DNA from: Polyangiaceae bacterium
GTDB lineage: Bacteria > Myxococcota_A > Polyangia > Polyangiales > Polyangiaceae
DNA length: 64,000 bases
Assembly: GCA_016715885.1 (NCBI GenBank)
Contig: JADJXL010000018.1
Location: 372,001-436,000 of the forward strand
Reading direction: 5' to 3'
Of this stretch, positions 1 to 8,090 are shown one piece after another (positions within the stretch are counted from its first letter, which is position 1; each line of letters starts with the position of its first letter). Both the position numbers and the translations under genes were made by a program. The notes beneath the pieces were generated by a model. The model made no database searches. It was given only the letters and a program-made list of their open reading frames with translations, and was not told where the DNA came from.

Positions 1-121
1 CGCAGTTGTCGAGATCGCACGGCTCTTTGCGGTTCGTCGCGGAGAGCAGGTGAGAGGACGCAGACGAACGCGTTTGTCTCGGGTCGCCGCGTGCTCGGCT
101 CACTACGTCGAAAGGTGTGCA

Positions 122-982
122 ATGCGCTCGATTCGTCAAAATTCGCTATTCATGGCCGTTGGGCTGATGCCGCTGTGGGCCGTCGAAGCACGCGCTGCGG
201 CGCCTCCAGCGGTTGCCGAATCGTTCGCGGATGTGCTGCGACAAACGGCAGCCGTCATCGAAGGCGACGTGCAAGACGTGAGCTTCCGGTACGACGATCG
301 CGAAGGTCCTCGCACGGTGGCCACGATGGCCAACATCGTGGTGCACATCGGTTCGCTCGGATCGTCGCCGCCACGAACGCTCGAGCTGCGGTCCTTCGGC
401 GGGTTTCTCCCGGACGGTCGCGAAGTGATCGCGATGCACGTGCCAGCATTCACCCCCGGCAAACGCCACGTGGTCTTCTTGCGCAACACGGATTGGTTCC
501 TTTCTCCTGTTGCGTTTGGTTTCGTGTTTCGTGTCGAGCAACAGGGATCGAGGGCCCCGATCGTGGATCCCTTCGGGCGGCTCGTCGTGGGCGTGGGCAT
601 GTCCGGGCCCATCGCTGGAGCGCCATTCTGGGCTCGATCCGACGGGGGACTCGCACCATCCATATCGCCCCGCATGGCGCGCGCCCTGACCGAAGACGCC
701 GTGGATCGGGCGCTCGATGCGATGGGCTTTGCGGACCACGTGCGCGCCTTCGCTGCAGCAACGGACACGTGGCCACGCGGCACGTTCTCGATGGTCCCGG
801 TCAACTCGAGTCGATCGTGGCGGTTCGTCGAGACAACCCCGCATGTCGCCGACGAGCTGGAACCGTCGAGTCACCCGCTACCGAACGATGAAGAGCTTCT
901 TGCCTGCTTTGGTCCCGTCGAAGAAGCACGAGATACGACGCCGCTTGGCGGAGAGGTGTGCGACGCGGGAGGTGCACCGTGA
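122..982 (+). CDS. secreted protein of unknown function, partner of a matrixin-like protease
   Basis: The 286-residue protein starts at the ATG at 122; an in-frame upstream start at 50 would put an Arg-rich tail before the signal peptide. Residues 1-26 form a signal peptide with an Ala-rich cleavage region (VEARAAAPP). The rest carries a beta-rich segment with the pattern RSFGGFLPDGREV, then HVPAFTPGKRHVVFLR. I associate this pattern with small extracellular proteins found beside matrixin-like proteases in myxobacteria; this is from memory and not proven here. The stop codon overlaps the GTG of the next gene (GTGA), so the two are very likely translationally coupled. No catalytic motif was seen, so the function is unknown. 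A chaperone, inhibitor or substrate-presenting partner of the protease is only a guess. Confidence 0.75.
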   Translation: MRSIRQNSLFMAVGLMPLWAVEARAAAPPAVAESFADVLRQTAAVIEGDVQDVSFRYDDREGPRTVATMANIVVHIGSLGSSPPRTLELRSFGGFLPDGREVIAMHVPAFTPGKRHVVFLRNTDWFLSPVAFGFVFRVEQQGSRAPIVDPFGRLVVGVGMSGPIAGAPFWARSDGGLAPSISPRMARALTEDAVDRALDAMGFADHVRAFAAATDTWPRGTFSMVPVNSSRSWRFVETTPHVADELEPSSHPLPNDEELLACFGPVEEARDTTPLGGEVCDAGGAP

Positions 983-2064
983 TCTCACGCCTGAAATCGA
1001 TCGGCGTGGGGCTCGCATGTGTGCTCTTTGCGCGTGAAGCCGCGGCCTACAGGTACTTGACGTGCAACGGCAATCCCGTGCGCTGGCCGGCCCCGTTCGG
1101 CATGGTGCAGAACTCGTGCAGCATGCCTGCGGGCACCGACGTGGCGAAGGCATACGCGGCCGTCGTCGGGCAGTGGCGAGGCGTCGGCGGGATGCTCGAC
1201 ATGGTCTACCACTACGGATCGTGGCCACCGTCGCGATGCTGGGTCGACGTCGTCGACGAATGGAACGACGTGGCGCTCGTCGACACGGCAAGCATCGATG
1301 GAGCCCTTGGTGAAACCGTGATCGTGCGCAAGTGCGACCGAATCATCGAAGCCAACGTGCTCGTGGCGAATCTGTCGACGCAAGGTTTTGCCAATCCAGA
1401 TGAAGCGTTTGCCGCAGGCACGTGCCCGTACGACATGAAGCGCACGGGTCAAGCGGCGCTGCTGCACGAGTTCGGTCACGCGCACGGTTTGGCCATCACG
1501 TACGCCGGTGGCCCGGACAATCATCCGCTCGGTTTTACAGTCATGCGGCCCACTCCACCCGTACCGCTCGGCGGCGGCGGCCCCGAGCACGTGCACTCGC
1601 AACCAATGCCCGATGACGCAGCGTGCGGACGTTTCCTTTACCCATCGGGCAAGGCCGAGACAAACCTCCTCGCGTCCGCGCAGCGTTTGTCAAAAGGAAC
1701 CATACGCAACAACACCGCATGGCAAACGATCCAGCGATGCCGCGGTGACACGTTTTCCTTTTACTTCACGACGGCGAACACCGGCACGACGACGGCTACG
1801 ACCGATCAACGGTTTTACCTGGCCAAAGCTCCCAATGCTCACACGTGGAGCGGCGTGACGCTCGGCACCTGGTTTGGCGCAACGGTGAATGCCCAAGGGG
1901 CCGTTCACGTGAACGTCACGACCACCATTCCATGCGGCACGCCCAAGGGACTGTACTGGATCTACCACGAAGCGGATTCGGGCGAATCGCTGACGGAAGC
2001 ATCGGAGAGCGACAACGTCGTGCACAACTCGCTCACCGTCAACGTGCTCGATTGCGGGTGTTGA
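979..2064 (+). CDS. secreted matrixin-like zinc metalloprotease with CARDB-like C-terminus
   Basis: I chose the GTG at 979 (361 residues) over the ATG at 958 because a GGAGGTG ribosome site sits a few bases upstream and the start overlaps the preceding stop. Residues 1-24 are a signal peptide ending in AREAAAY. The zinc site is HEFGHAHGLAI (His163, Glu164, His167). The third metzincin histidine, expected at 173, is an isoleucine, although other histidines (H169, or the NHP about ten residues on) could serve. A VMRP segment may be the Met-turn. The last ~130 residues have spaced cysteines and a CARDB-like pattern (EADSGESLTEASESDN). It probably cleaves proteins outside the cell. The altered zinc motif leaves activity uncertain. 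Confidence 0.75.
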   Translation: MISRLKSIGVGLACVLFAREAAAYRYLTCNGNPVRWPAPFGMVQNSCSMPAGTDVAKAYAAVVGQWRGVGGMLDMVYHYGSWPPSRCWVDVVDEWNDVALVDTASIDGALGETVIVRKCDRIIEANVLVANLSTQGFANPDEAFAAGTCPYDMKRTGQAALLHEFGHAHGLAITYAGGPDNHPLGFTVMRPTPPVPLGGGGPEHVHSQPMPDDAACGRFLYPSGKAETNLLASAQRLSKGTIRNNTAWQTIQRCRGDTFSFYFTTANTGTTTATTDQRFYLAKAPNAHTWSGVTLGTWFGATVNAQGAVHVNVTTTIPCGTPKGLYWIYHEADSGESLTEASESDNVVHNSLTVNVLDCGC

Positions 2065-2134
2065 AACGAATGGGGTTTGGGGCGAAGGGCGCCGACGGCG
2101 ACCCGAAGCCCCAGATGTTCGAACTGGGGGGACG

Positions 2135-2758
2135 ATGCGGAAGGACAAACTCGGCTTTCGCGAGTGGCTTGCCGCTGCGGTCATCGCATCGATGGCCGCG
2201 GGTTGCTCGATGAACGACGTGAGCGATTTGTTTGGGTTCAAAAGATCTACCGTCGTGATGGACGAGCTCGTGATCACGACAGCCGACGGGCAAACGTATC
2301 GCGGATCAGCCGCGACCATCGAGCTCGTCGCGCCGCTGCCGAACGGTCCCATGGCCAAGGCATCGGTTGCTCTGTCCACGGCCGATCGCTACGGATTCGG
2401 CCTCAGCTTGGCGTTCGACCTGCCTCCATCGGCGCTTCTCGATACGACGGTTTCGGTGCCGCTTTTCGATGGTCCGGGCAGCGGCACGCTCGCGCTGCTC
2501 TCGAGCACGAGCGCCGAGATCATCAGCCCAGGGAAGGTCTCGCTGTCCATGATGCGCGGCACGCTCGCAGGGTCTTTCCAGACCGATCATCCGATGCTTC
2601 CTGCGGGCAAGATCGAAGGGCGATACGACGTCGACTGTTTGGTGCCACCAGACATGCTCGGGCAGCAGCCGGCGGGCGAAGTGTCCCAAGGGACGTGGAT
2701 CTTGGTGGAAGACGAAGAATATCGTTCGCTATTTTGCCAGACGTTCACGGGACTCTAG
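2135..2758 (+). CDS. putative lipoprotein of unknown function
   Basis: A 207-residue protein starting at an ATG preceded by a GGGGGGA ribosome site. The N-terminus has a short basic stretch, a hydrophobic core and a lipobox at AAGC (Cys24), so it should be lipid-anchored. The remainder is rich in Ser, Thr, Leu and Asp with no obvious domain. Two cysteines near the end (DCLVPP and LFCQTF) could form a disulfide. Its last 30 bases overlap the convergent lipoprotein gene on the other strand. It follows the protease pair in the same direction after about 70 bases and may be co-transcribed. I do not recognise a family. Confidence 0.7.
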   Translation: MRKDKLGFREWLAAAVIASMAAGCSMNDVSDLFGFKRSTVVMDELVITTADGQTYRGSAATIELVAPLPNGPMAKASVALSTADRYGFGLSLAFDLPPSALLDTTVSVPLFDGPGSGTLALLSSTSAEIISPGKVSLSMMRGTLAGSFQTDHPMLPAGKIEGRYDVDCLVPPDMLGQQPAGEVSQGTWILVEDEEYRSLFCQTFTGL

Positions 2759-3436
2759 CTCGGGCGGCTTCTGCTTTGGCACGACGCTCGTGCCGAACGT
2801 CATCCGCAAAAGCGTGCCATGAACGATCGTCGACAACCGCGCCGCAACCGCGTGTTCATCGTCGTCTCGAGTCACGTACACGAACGCGAAACATCGGCGC
2901 GCCCATCCACCGAATGCGAGCACCGTGCCTTCGATTCGAGGCGTTTCCCCGCGCTCGCGCACGTACACGTCGACGATCGTGTCGTGGCCCGGAGGCACGT
3001 CGATGCGCTTCTGTTCGACGAAGACATCTCCCATGCGTTCAGGAAGCGTTCGGTAAAGGCGCGCTCGGTCTTCACAAGCGCCCCGGCTCATCATTTCATA
3101 TTCGCGCCACACGCGTACGAGGAGCGTCGACGAAGCGGATGCGTGCGTCGCGACGAGCCACCGGTCCGTGTGATCGTCGATGCGAAACGAAGCGCCATCA
3201 GGTAGCGGCAGAGAAAAGTTGAAGCGCGTCGATGCGTAGGTTTGAAATGACGAACCCAGACCGACCGCATCGATGGTCGGTGATTCGGTCGCTCTGGGTG
3301 TCGCAGTGCGAGGCGTCGTTTCAAGCGGCCGCGGCGGAGCCTTTGCGGGCTCGCATGCGACCAGGGTGGTGCAAACGAGCGCGACCACCGCAGATGGGAT
3401 GGTCGCGCGAGGTGGCGCCGAAGGTGCAGGCGTCAC
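2729..3436 (-). CDS. putative lipoprotein of unknown function, coupled to ilvE
   Basis: A 235-residue protein whose GTG start overlaps the ilvE stop (GTGA), implying translational coupling. The signal peptide ends in a good lipobox, TLVAC (Cys28), followed by a Pro/Thr-rich linker. The globular part (about residues 65-215) has the pattern RFNFSLPLPDGASFRIDD, then a stretch with RVWREYE and a later GWARRCFAFVYVTRDDD. This is reminiscent of small periplasmic domains that open with an F-x-h-x-hPDG motif, but I cannot name a family. Linkage to an amino-acid transaminase need not mean a shared pathway. The gene ends inside the convergent neighbour. Confidence 0.65.
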   Translation of the reverse strand: MTPAPSAPPRATIPSAVVALVCTTLVACEPAKAPPRPLETTPRTATPRATESPTIDAVGLGSSFQTYASTRFNFSLPLPDGASFRIDDHTDRWLVATHASASSTLLVRVWREYEMMSRGACEDRARLYRTLPERMGDVFVEQKRIDVPPGHDTIVDVYVRERGETPRIEGTVLAFGGWARRCFAFVYVTRDDDEHAVAARLSTIVHGTLLRMTFGTSVVPKQKPPELESRERLAK

Positions 3437-4371
3437 GCGCGGCTAGGGAGCGACACGTGCGAGAGCCACTCGGGATGCGAGTCGTCGGAGCCCCTCACGA
3501 TGTCGAAGTACCGCGCCTGCAGCTTGCGCGTGATCGGCCCGACGACCCCATCACCGATGGGTCGATCATCGACCTCGCGGATCGGCGTGACCTCGGCCGC
3601 CGTTCCCGTGAAAAACGCCTCGTCGGCCAAGTAAAGCTGGTCGCGCGAGATCATCTCTTCGGACGTCGGGATGCCTTCTTCGCGCGCGAGCGTGAGGATC
3701 GTGTCGCGCGTGATGCCTTCGAGGATCGACGCGGACGGAGGCGGCGTCAGCAGTCGACCTCTGCGGACGATGAAGATGTTTTCGCCGGTTCCTTCGCCGA
3801 CGTAACCGTTGGGATCGAGCAGCACGGCTTCGTTGTAGCCGGCGACCTTGGCTTCGCGTTTGGCGAGGGACGAGTTGGTGTACTGGCCCATCATCTTCGC
3901 CTTGGCGAGGCCGACGTTGATGTGGTGCCTGGCAAATGAAGAAATCTTCACGCGGATGCCGTTCTCGGTCGCACCTTTGCCAAGGTACGCGCCCCAGTGC
4001 CACGCGATGATCGCCGTGCGTACGGGGTTGTCGTGGGCATACACGCCCATGGGACCTTCACCCATGTAGATGAGCGGCCGGATGTAGCCATCCGTCATAT
4101 CGTTTGCACGCATAATATCTTTGCATGCGTTTATCACCTGCTCTTTGGTGAACGTCGGCTTGATGGCGATGAGCCTGCACGTGTCGTAGAGGCGATCGAT
4201 GTGTTCGGTGAGTCGGAAGATCGCCGTTTGTCCGTCCGCTCGGCGATAGCCACGAATGCCTTCGAACGCTCCGAGTCCGTAGTGCAGCGAGTGCGTGAGG
4301 ATGTGGACGTTCGCTTTTTCCCAGTCGACGAACTCTCCGTCCATCCAGATCTTCTTCAACTTGTCGACCAT
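3433..4371 (-). CDS. ilvE: branched-chain amino acid aminotransferase (class IV PLP)
   Basis: A 312-residue cytoplasmic enzyme of the fold-type IV PLP family, expected to interconvert valine, leucine and isoleucine with their 2-oxo acids using glutamate/2-oxoglutarate. The N-terminus (KIWMDGEFVDWEKANVHIL) and HYGLGAFEGIRGY are typical of IlvE. The PLP lysine is K159 in AKAKMMGQYTNS, the same position as in E. coli IlvE. The cofactor-phosphate region NGYVGEGTGENIFIV and the substrate-loop segment GITRDTI follow in the right order. Length matches the family. The gene is cytoplasmic housekeeping and the most securely named in this part of the window. Its stop overlaps the start of a lipoprotein gene. 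Some close relatives act on D-amino acids or aminodeoxychorismate, but the motifs favour IlvE. Confidence 0.93.
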   Translation of the reverse strand: MVDKLKKIWMDGEFVDWEKANVHILTHSLHYGLGAFEGIRGYRRADGQTAIFRLTEHIDRLYDTCRLIAIKPTFTKEQVINACKDIMRANDMTDGYIRPLIYMGEGPMGVYAHDNPVRTAIIAWHWGAYLGKGATENGIRVKISSFARHHINVGLAKAKMMGQYTNSSLAKREAKVAGYNEAVLLDPNGYVGEGTGENIFIVRRGRLLTPPPSASILEGITRDTILTLAREEGIPTSEEMISRDQLYLADEAFFTGTAAEVTPIREVDDRPIGDGVVGPITRKLQARYFDIVRGSDDSHPEWLSHVSLPSRA

Positions 4372-4473
4372 CGCGCGCTCCTTGGCTTGTTCGTCCGTCG
4401 CAGGATCAATGCCGGTTCACCACTCGCCACCGATGCGGCGAAGCTTTGAGCACAAGGAACTAGCCCGAACCGG

Positions 4474-5208
4474 TCATCGTGCCAAGAGCGCCAGTACCAC
4501 ACCTGGGCCACCTTCGTCTTCGGGCGCGGATGCGAACGCTGCGATGTGATGAGCAACGGGTCCCTGGCTCAACCAAGCCGCAATTTCCCCGCGCAAAACG
4601 CCAATTCCGCGAGGCGAATGGTTCCCACGGCCGACGATGAGCGCAATCACTCGATCCCCGTCGCTGCGTCGTTTGCGTACGAACGATTCCACTTGGCGCC
4701 GCGCTTCACCAGCCGTCATTCCATGCAAGTCGAGACGTCCATCGACGGTATACGCGCCGCGTCGTAGTCGCCGAACTTCACGAGGGTCGACGTCGATGCG
4801 CCGCCCCTCGATACGTTCACCATCGTCGACGACTTCGAAGCGCGCACCATCGGCAACGAGCATCTGCAGCGCCGTGCGAGCGTCTGCATCTGGGTCCGTG
4901 GCGGGGACAATTTTTCGAGGTTCGATTTTTTCGGAAGAGACTGGAACACGCGTAGCTCGCTGCCCGTCGAGGGAACGAACCCCAGCCATGAAGATGGCAA
5001 ATGTCTCGGCCTCCGTCGTGCCAACCATGGAGGCTTCCTCCGGCGGGCTCGCGGGCGGCTTCTCGGGGACCTTGGTGGGAGCCTTTTCGCTGCGCGCCTT
5101 TTTCGCGGCAAGCGCTGCGAAGGGGCGGAAGAACGGGCTATCCGCCGACGTCGGATTCGCCTTTTTCTTCTTGGTCTCCGTCCGCTGCGTACGCGGCTTG
5201 GTCCCCAT
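4474..5208 (-). CDS. Smr-domain (MutS2 C-terminal-like) protein
   Basis: I place the start at the ATG at 5208 (244 residues, MGTKPRTQ). The open frame continues upstream, but that part is out of character. The first ~90 residues are Lys/Pro/Ala-rich and probably disordered. The C-terminal ~85 residues are an Smr domain: LDLHGMT, a helix rich in Arg, IVGRGNHSPRGIGVLR and a final beta segment ending VVLALLAR. Smr domains are small nucleases or nucleic-acid binders found alone or at the end of MutS2. The family's usual HGxG motif appears here as GRGNHS. The 5' end overlaps the preceding small gene by about 70 bases in another frame. Role in RNA or DNA turnover is inferred from the family only. 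Confidence 0.8.
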   Translation of the reverse strand: MGTKPRTQRTETKKKKANPTSADSPFFRPFAALAAKKARSEKAPTKVPEKPPASPPEEASMVGTTEAETFAIFMAGVRSLDGQRATRVPVSSEKIEPRKIVPATDPDADARTALQMLVADGARFEVVDDGERIEGRRIDVDPREVRRLRRGAYTVDGRLDLHGMTAGEARRQVESFVRKRRSDGDRVIALIVGRGNHSPRGIGVLRGEIAAWLSQGPVAHHIAAFASAPEDEGGPGVVLALLAR

Positions 5209-5452
5209 GGGACAGAACTTCACCCGAGAGGGCGCGTAGTGCAAACCGTACCGACTGTATTCCTGCGAGCTGACCATCCTCGAAGTGCCAATCGGGATCA
5301 GCGAGATCCGGAAAATCATGCGGATTCCGAATGTCTTCCGCAGTCAGGTTCGGCTTCAGCCGCCGCGCGAGCTCGACGACCTTGCGATGCTGATTTTCCT
5401 CCATCGCATCGATGAGCGCGAAGATGCGATCGAAAAGCTCTCGATCATCCAT
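5138..5452 (-). CDS. small conserved-looking protein of unknown function
   Basis: A 104-residue acidic protein beginning MDDRELFDRIFALIDAM. The first ~75 residues look helical and soluble (a REL-x(n)-ARRLKP pattern followed by DIRNPHDFPDLADPDWHFED). The C-terminal part, from about residue 80, runs over the start of the Smr gene in a different frame and has little structure, so the functional part is probably the first 80 residues. No membrane segment or signal peptide. It lies directly upstream of the Smr-domain gene and downstream of the Nudix gene on the same strand. I do not recognise a named family. Confidence 0.6.
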   Translation of the reverse strand: MDDRELFDRIFALIDAMEENQHRKVVELARRLKPNLTAEDIRNPHDFPDLADPDWHFEDGQLAGIQSVRFALRALSGEVLSHGDQAAYAADGDQEEKGESDVGG

Positions 5453-5493
5453 GTGCCAAGCCTACTTGCGAGCGACGAGGGCGGGGAGGTTTG

Positions 5494-6078
5494 TCAAAAC
5501 GATTTGACGCCCAGGCGGGCAAGCGCGCGCTCGAGCGTCACGATGGAGAGCGCATTCGTGATCATGCCGTCGTCGAGCGCTCGGCGCACGGCTCTCGCAT
5601 CGAGCAGGACGGGCTCGATGTACTCGTCTTCGTCTGGAGCAGGCGGGCCGGAGGCTTCGACGCCGCGAGCGAGGAAGATGTGACACCGATTGTTCTGCAT
5701 CGCGGTGTTCGGATGGACCGCGCCGAGCGACTGGATTTCGCGCAGCGAATACCCGGTCTCTTCACGAAGCTCACGGCGCGCGGCAAGCTGCGGCGTTTCG
5801 CCTTCGTCGACGAAGCCTCCCGCCGTTTCGAGCGTGACTTCGCTGATGCCGTGTCGATGCTGCCGCACGAGGACGAAGCGGTTGTCGGTGGTCACCGCAG
5901 CGATCGACACCCAATCGAGCATCGCGAGCGTGATGTACACGCGCGGCCCTTCGGAACCCTCGATTTCGTGACGAACGATGTCGAAGATGCCGTGTCGACC
6001 CACGATCGCCGCCGAGAGCCGTTGGACAGGGGGAAGGGGCATGAGAGACGCAATAGCACGCACCCCAAAGTGAGGCAC
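5494..6078 (-). CDS. Nudix hydrolase, ADP-ribose pyrophosphatase type
   Basis: A protein of up to 194 residues. The GTG at 6078 is the longest start and the ATG at 6042 is equally possible; neither has a clear ribosome site. The Nudix box is complete, G-x5-E-x7-REhxEExGh, reading from GGFVDEGETP to RELREETGY, so Mg2+-dependent hydrolysis of a nucleoside diphosphate linked to another moiety is expected. The upstream RQHRHGI segment and downstream AVHPNTAMQNN are typical of ADP-sugar pyrophosphatases. It follows a two-receiver response regulator by 12 bases on the same strand and is probably co-transcribed with it. Substrate is inferred from family resemblance only. Confidence 0.85.
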   Translation of the reverse strand: MPHFGVRAIASLMPLPPVQRLSAAIVGRHGIFDIVRHEIEGSEGPRVYITLAMLDWVSIAAVTTDNRFVLVRQHRHGISEVTLETAGGFVDEGETPQLAARRELREETGYSLREIQSLGAVHPNTAMQNNRCHIFLARGVEASGPPAPDEDEYIEPVLLDARAVRRALDDGMITNALSIVTLERALARLGVKSF

Positions 6079-6090
6079 CGCGGTGTGGCA

Positions 6091-7272
6091 TTAGCTGCCG
6101 CTGCGACGAGCGCGTGCTGCGAGCGCGGCGAGTGCGCGCGAGCGCGCTGCAGCATCTTCGACGGGACAGAACATCGCAAGCGTGTCTTCGAGAGCGGGCA
6201 GCGCACGGGACAAGTCGGCCTCGCTCATGCATCGAGGGTCGACGCCCATGCGGCTGAGCGTTCTCGCCAGTGACTCGCGAGCAGGGTCGGCTTCGAGGCC
6301 CATGGCCGCGGCAACCGCGATGAACAATGCACTGAAGTGGTTCGCAGGCGACTTGACGTCCTCCTTCGATCGCTTCGATGCGTTCGACGAAGCCGAGCGT
6401 TGATTTGCAGTCACGACGTTTGCGGTCCGGTCGTGGACCGACGTGCGATTGATGGCGGATTTGTTCGAGTTCTGCGCATCGACATGCGGCAAGTCCGCGT
6501 ATTTTTGACGAAGCAGGTTGCGAATTTTCGCGCGTACGATGTCCAGGGCAACGGTTTTACGGAGAAAATCATCGACGCCGGCAGCGGTGGCGTTGCGTTG
6601 ATCTTCGGGATTTTCGCTGGCCGTGAGCATGAGGGTCGGGGTCGATTCTCGGCCTGGGGTTTGCCGGATCATGCGCACGGTTTCGATGCCGTCGACATGG
6701 GGCATTTGCAGGTCGAGGATCACGCAATCAATCGTTTGAGCTGCAAGCATATCGAGAGCTTCGTGGCCCGATCGAGCCAGCACGACGTCATGGCCATCTT
6801 CACGAAGGCTGCGCGCGAGGTGAGCGAGGAACGTAGGGGAGTCATCGACTGCGAGAATTCGTCGACTTCCCACGATCGACGGAGGAGGCGGTGCGCTGTT
6901 GCGGGTGCGACGACAAAGTTCGCGCAGGCGGCCAATGAAATAGGCAATGTTGTAGGGTTTGCCGACGTATTCGTCAGCTCCCATGGTCAAACCACGAACC
7001 CGATCACGGACATCGGCTTCCGAGGACAACACGATGACGGGCAGCGATGACGAATGAGGGTTTGCCCGTACTCGCTGAAGGATTTCCACTCCGTCGCCAT
7101 CGGGCAGCATGATGTCGAGCACCAGGGCAGAGAAATTTCGATTGTCGAGCAGCTCCACGGCGGCGCGTCTGGTGTCACATACCGTAACGTCGAATCCTGC
7201 GGCGTTCAGTGCCCCTCGCAGATCCATACGTACGGTCAAACTGTCATCGACGACGAGGACGTGCGGTTTCAT
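6091..7272 (-). CDS. two-receiver response regulator without a DNA-binding domain
   Basis: A 393-residue cytoplasmic protein with two CheY-like receiver domains. Receiver 1 (about 1-120) has acidic residues D9/D10, phospho-acceptor D53 in VLDIMLPDGDG and the switch lysine in GKPY. Receiver 2 (about 137-257) has D143/D144, phospho-acceptor D187 in ILDLQMPHVDG and a lysine in FLRKT. Then comes a Ser/Asn/Lys-rich linker and a helical C-terminal domain (about 310-393) with no recognisable output function. Myxobacteria use such proteins as phosphorelay nodes. A Nudix hydrolase gene follows 12 bases later. The 335-base region upstream holds repeated TTGACGC-type motifs that might control it. Confidence 0.85.
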   Translation of the reverse strand: MKPHVLVVDDSLTVRMDLRGALNAAGFDVTVCDTRRAAVELLDNRNFSALVLDIMLPDGDGVEILQRVRANPHSSSLPVIVLSSEADVRDRVRGLTMGADEYVGKPYNIAYFIGRLRELCRRTRNSAPPPPSIVGSRRILAVDDSPTFLAHLARSLREDGHDVVLARSGHEALDMLAAQTIDCVILDLQMPHVDGIETVRMIRQTPGRESTPTLMLTASENPEDQRNATAAGVDDFLRKTVALDIVRAKIRNLLRQKYADLPHVDAQNSNKSAINRTSVHDRTANVVTANQRSASSNASKRSKEDVKSPANHFSALFIAVAAAMGLEADPARESLARTLSRMGVDPRCMSEADLSRALPALEDTLAMFCPVEDAAARSRALAALAARARRSGS

Positions 7273-7607
7273 AGAGATTCCCTCCAGCAGCGTCGTCTCT
7301 GGATGGCTACGTCATACGGGCGCGCCACCTCTCGCCGATTCAATATACCCAACAAATTTTCCGTTCGGTAACGTAATTGTGTGCATTGACGCTCGTTTGA
7401 CGTGAAAAATACACTCATTGACGCGTGTATTCCGACCCTGCCAACACGAATGACCAGTTGCAGTGGGCAGTTTTTCGACTGCCAATTGAATGGCGGTTGC
7501 AGGGCTACGTGCACAAAAGTTGCACCTGGGACGGTCGTCAAACATTTGACGCTGCCGAGTGCATTGGGCAAGGATCGCGGGCCTCGCAGCGGCTACAGCG
7601 CAGAAAG
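7273..7607. promoter_or_regulatory. 335-base intergenic region with repeated (A/T)TTGACGC motifs
   Basis: No convincing gene lies here. CATTGACGC occurs at 7384-7392 and 7416-7424 (32 bases, about three helical turns, apart), and a near copy CATTTGACGC lies at 7544-7553. The second copy sits in the loop of an inverted repeat, AATACAC...GTGTATT (7408-7431). Small hairpins GGCAG/CTGCC near 7465 and GTGCA/TGCAC near 7510 may belong to the end of the acetyltransferase transcript entering from the right. The repeats lie 110-280 bases upstream of the two-receiver regulator gene and could be operator sites. Confidence 0.35.
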
Positions 7608-8090
7608 TCAGGAATTTGGTCGTAGCCATTCCATGTCGCACCGATCGAGTCCTTCGCGATAACCATTGGTTATGCGTTTTACGGTGCGAAACCCGAATTT
7701 TTCGTAAAACCCTTCGGTCAGGTGGCTGGTATTCAGTTGCACGGCAGCGACTTCGGGCATTTCGGCGACCCATGCGAGCCGCTCGCGCGTGAGAATGCGC
7801 CCAATGCCGCTTCGATGAAGCGCTCGGTGGATCATTCCCCAGGTCAAATCGGCGGCGCGAGGGTCCGTGCGCGACGCTGCAATGCCTCCGCAACCGACGA
7901 TGCGGCCCGTGTCATCGATGACGACGCCGTAACGACCTGGCAAGCGATCGAGAAAGTTGCAGAAATCTTCGCGTTCCGATTCCGAAAAGAACTCCGGAAC
8001 GTTGCTGTCGAATACATCGAGGCATCCGGTGCGGTGCTCCGGAGCATATTCGACGAACCTCAGATTCATCGTTCGCGACGTAGTTTCCAT
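7608..8090 (-). CDS. GNAT-family N-acetyltransferase
   Basis: A 160-residue protein. The ATG at 8090 is chosen because GGAG lies seven bases upstream; longer in-frame starts lie inside the methyltransferase gene. The order of elements fits the GNAT fold: an N-terminal YAPEHRTGCLDVF helix, beta strands with GVVIDDTGRIVGCGGI, an acetyl-CoA loop in HRSGIGRILTRERL (R-x-x-G-x-G/A type), and a C-terminal LNTSHLTEGFYEKFGFR segment. The FYEKFGF signature is typical. The acceptor substrate is unknown. Its start overlaps the last 25 bases of the methyltransferase gene, so the two are probably one transcript. Confidence 0.85.
   Translation of the reverse strand: METTSRTMNLRFVEYAPEHRTGCLDVFDSNVPEFFSESEREDFCNFLDRLPGRYGVVIDDTGRIVGCGGIAASRTDPRAADLTWGMIHRALHRSGIGRILTRERLAWVAEMPEVAAVQLNTSHLTEGFYEKFGFRTVKRITNGYREGLDRCDMEWLRPNS

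Noticed and set aside
1..121. Possible gene end at the left edge
   Set aside because: No frame shows recognisable protein sequence before the secreted-protein gene; only an unconvincing N-terminal extension of that gene.
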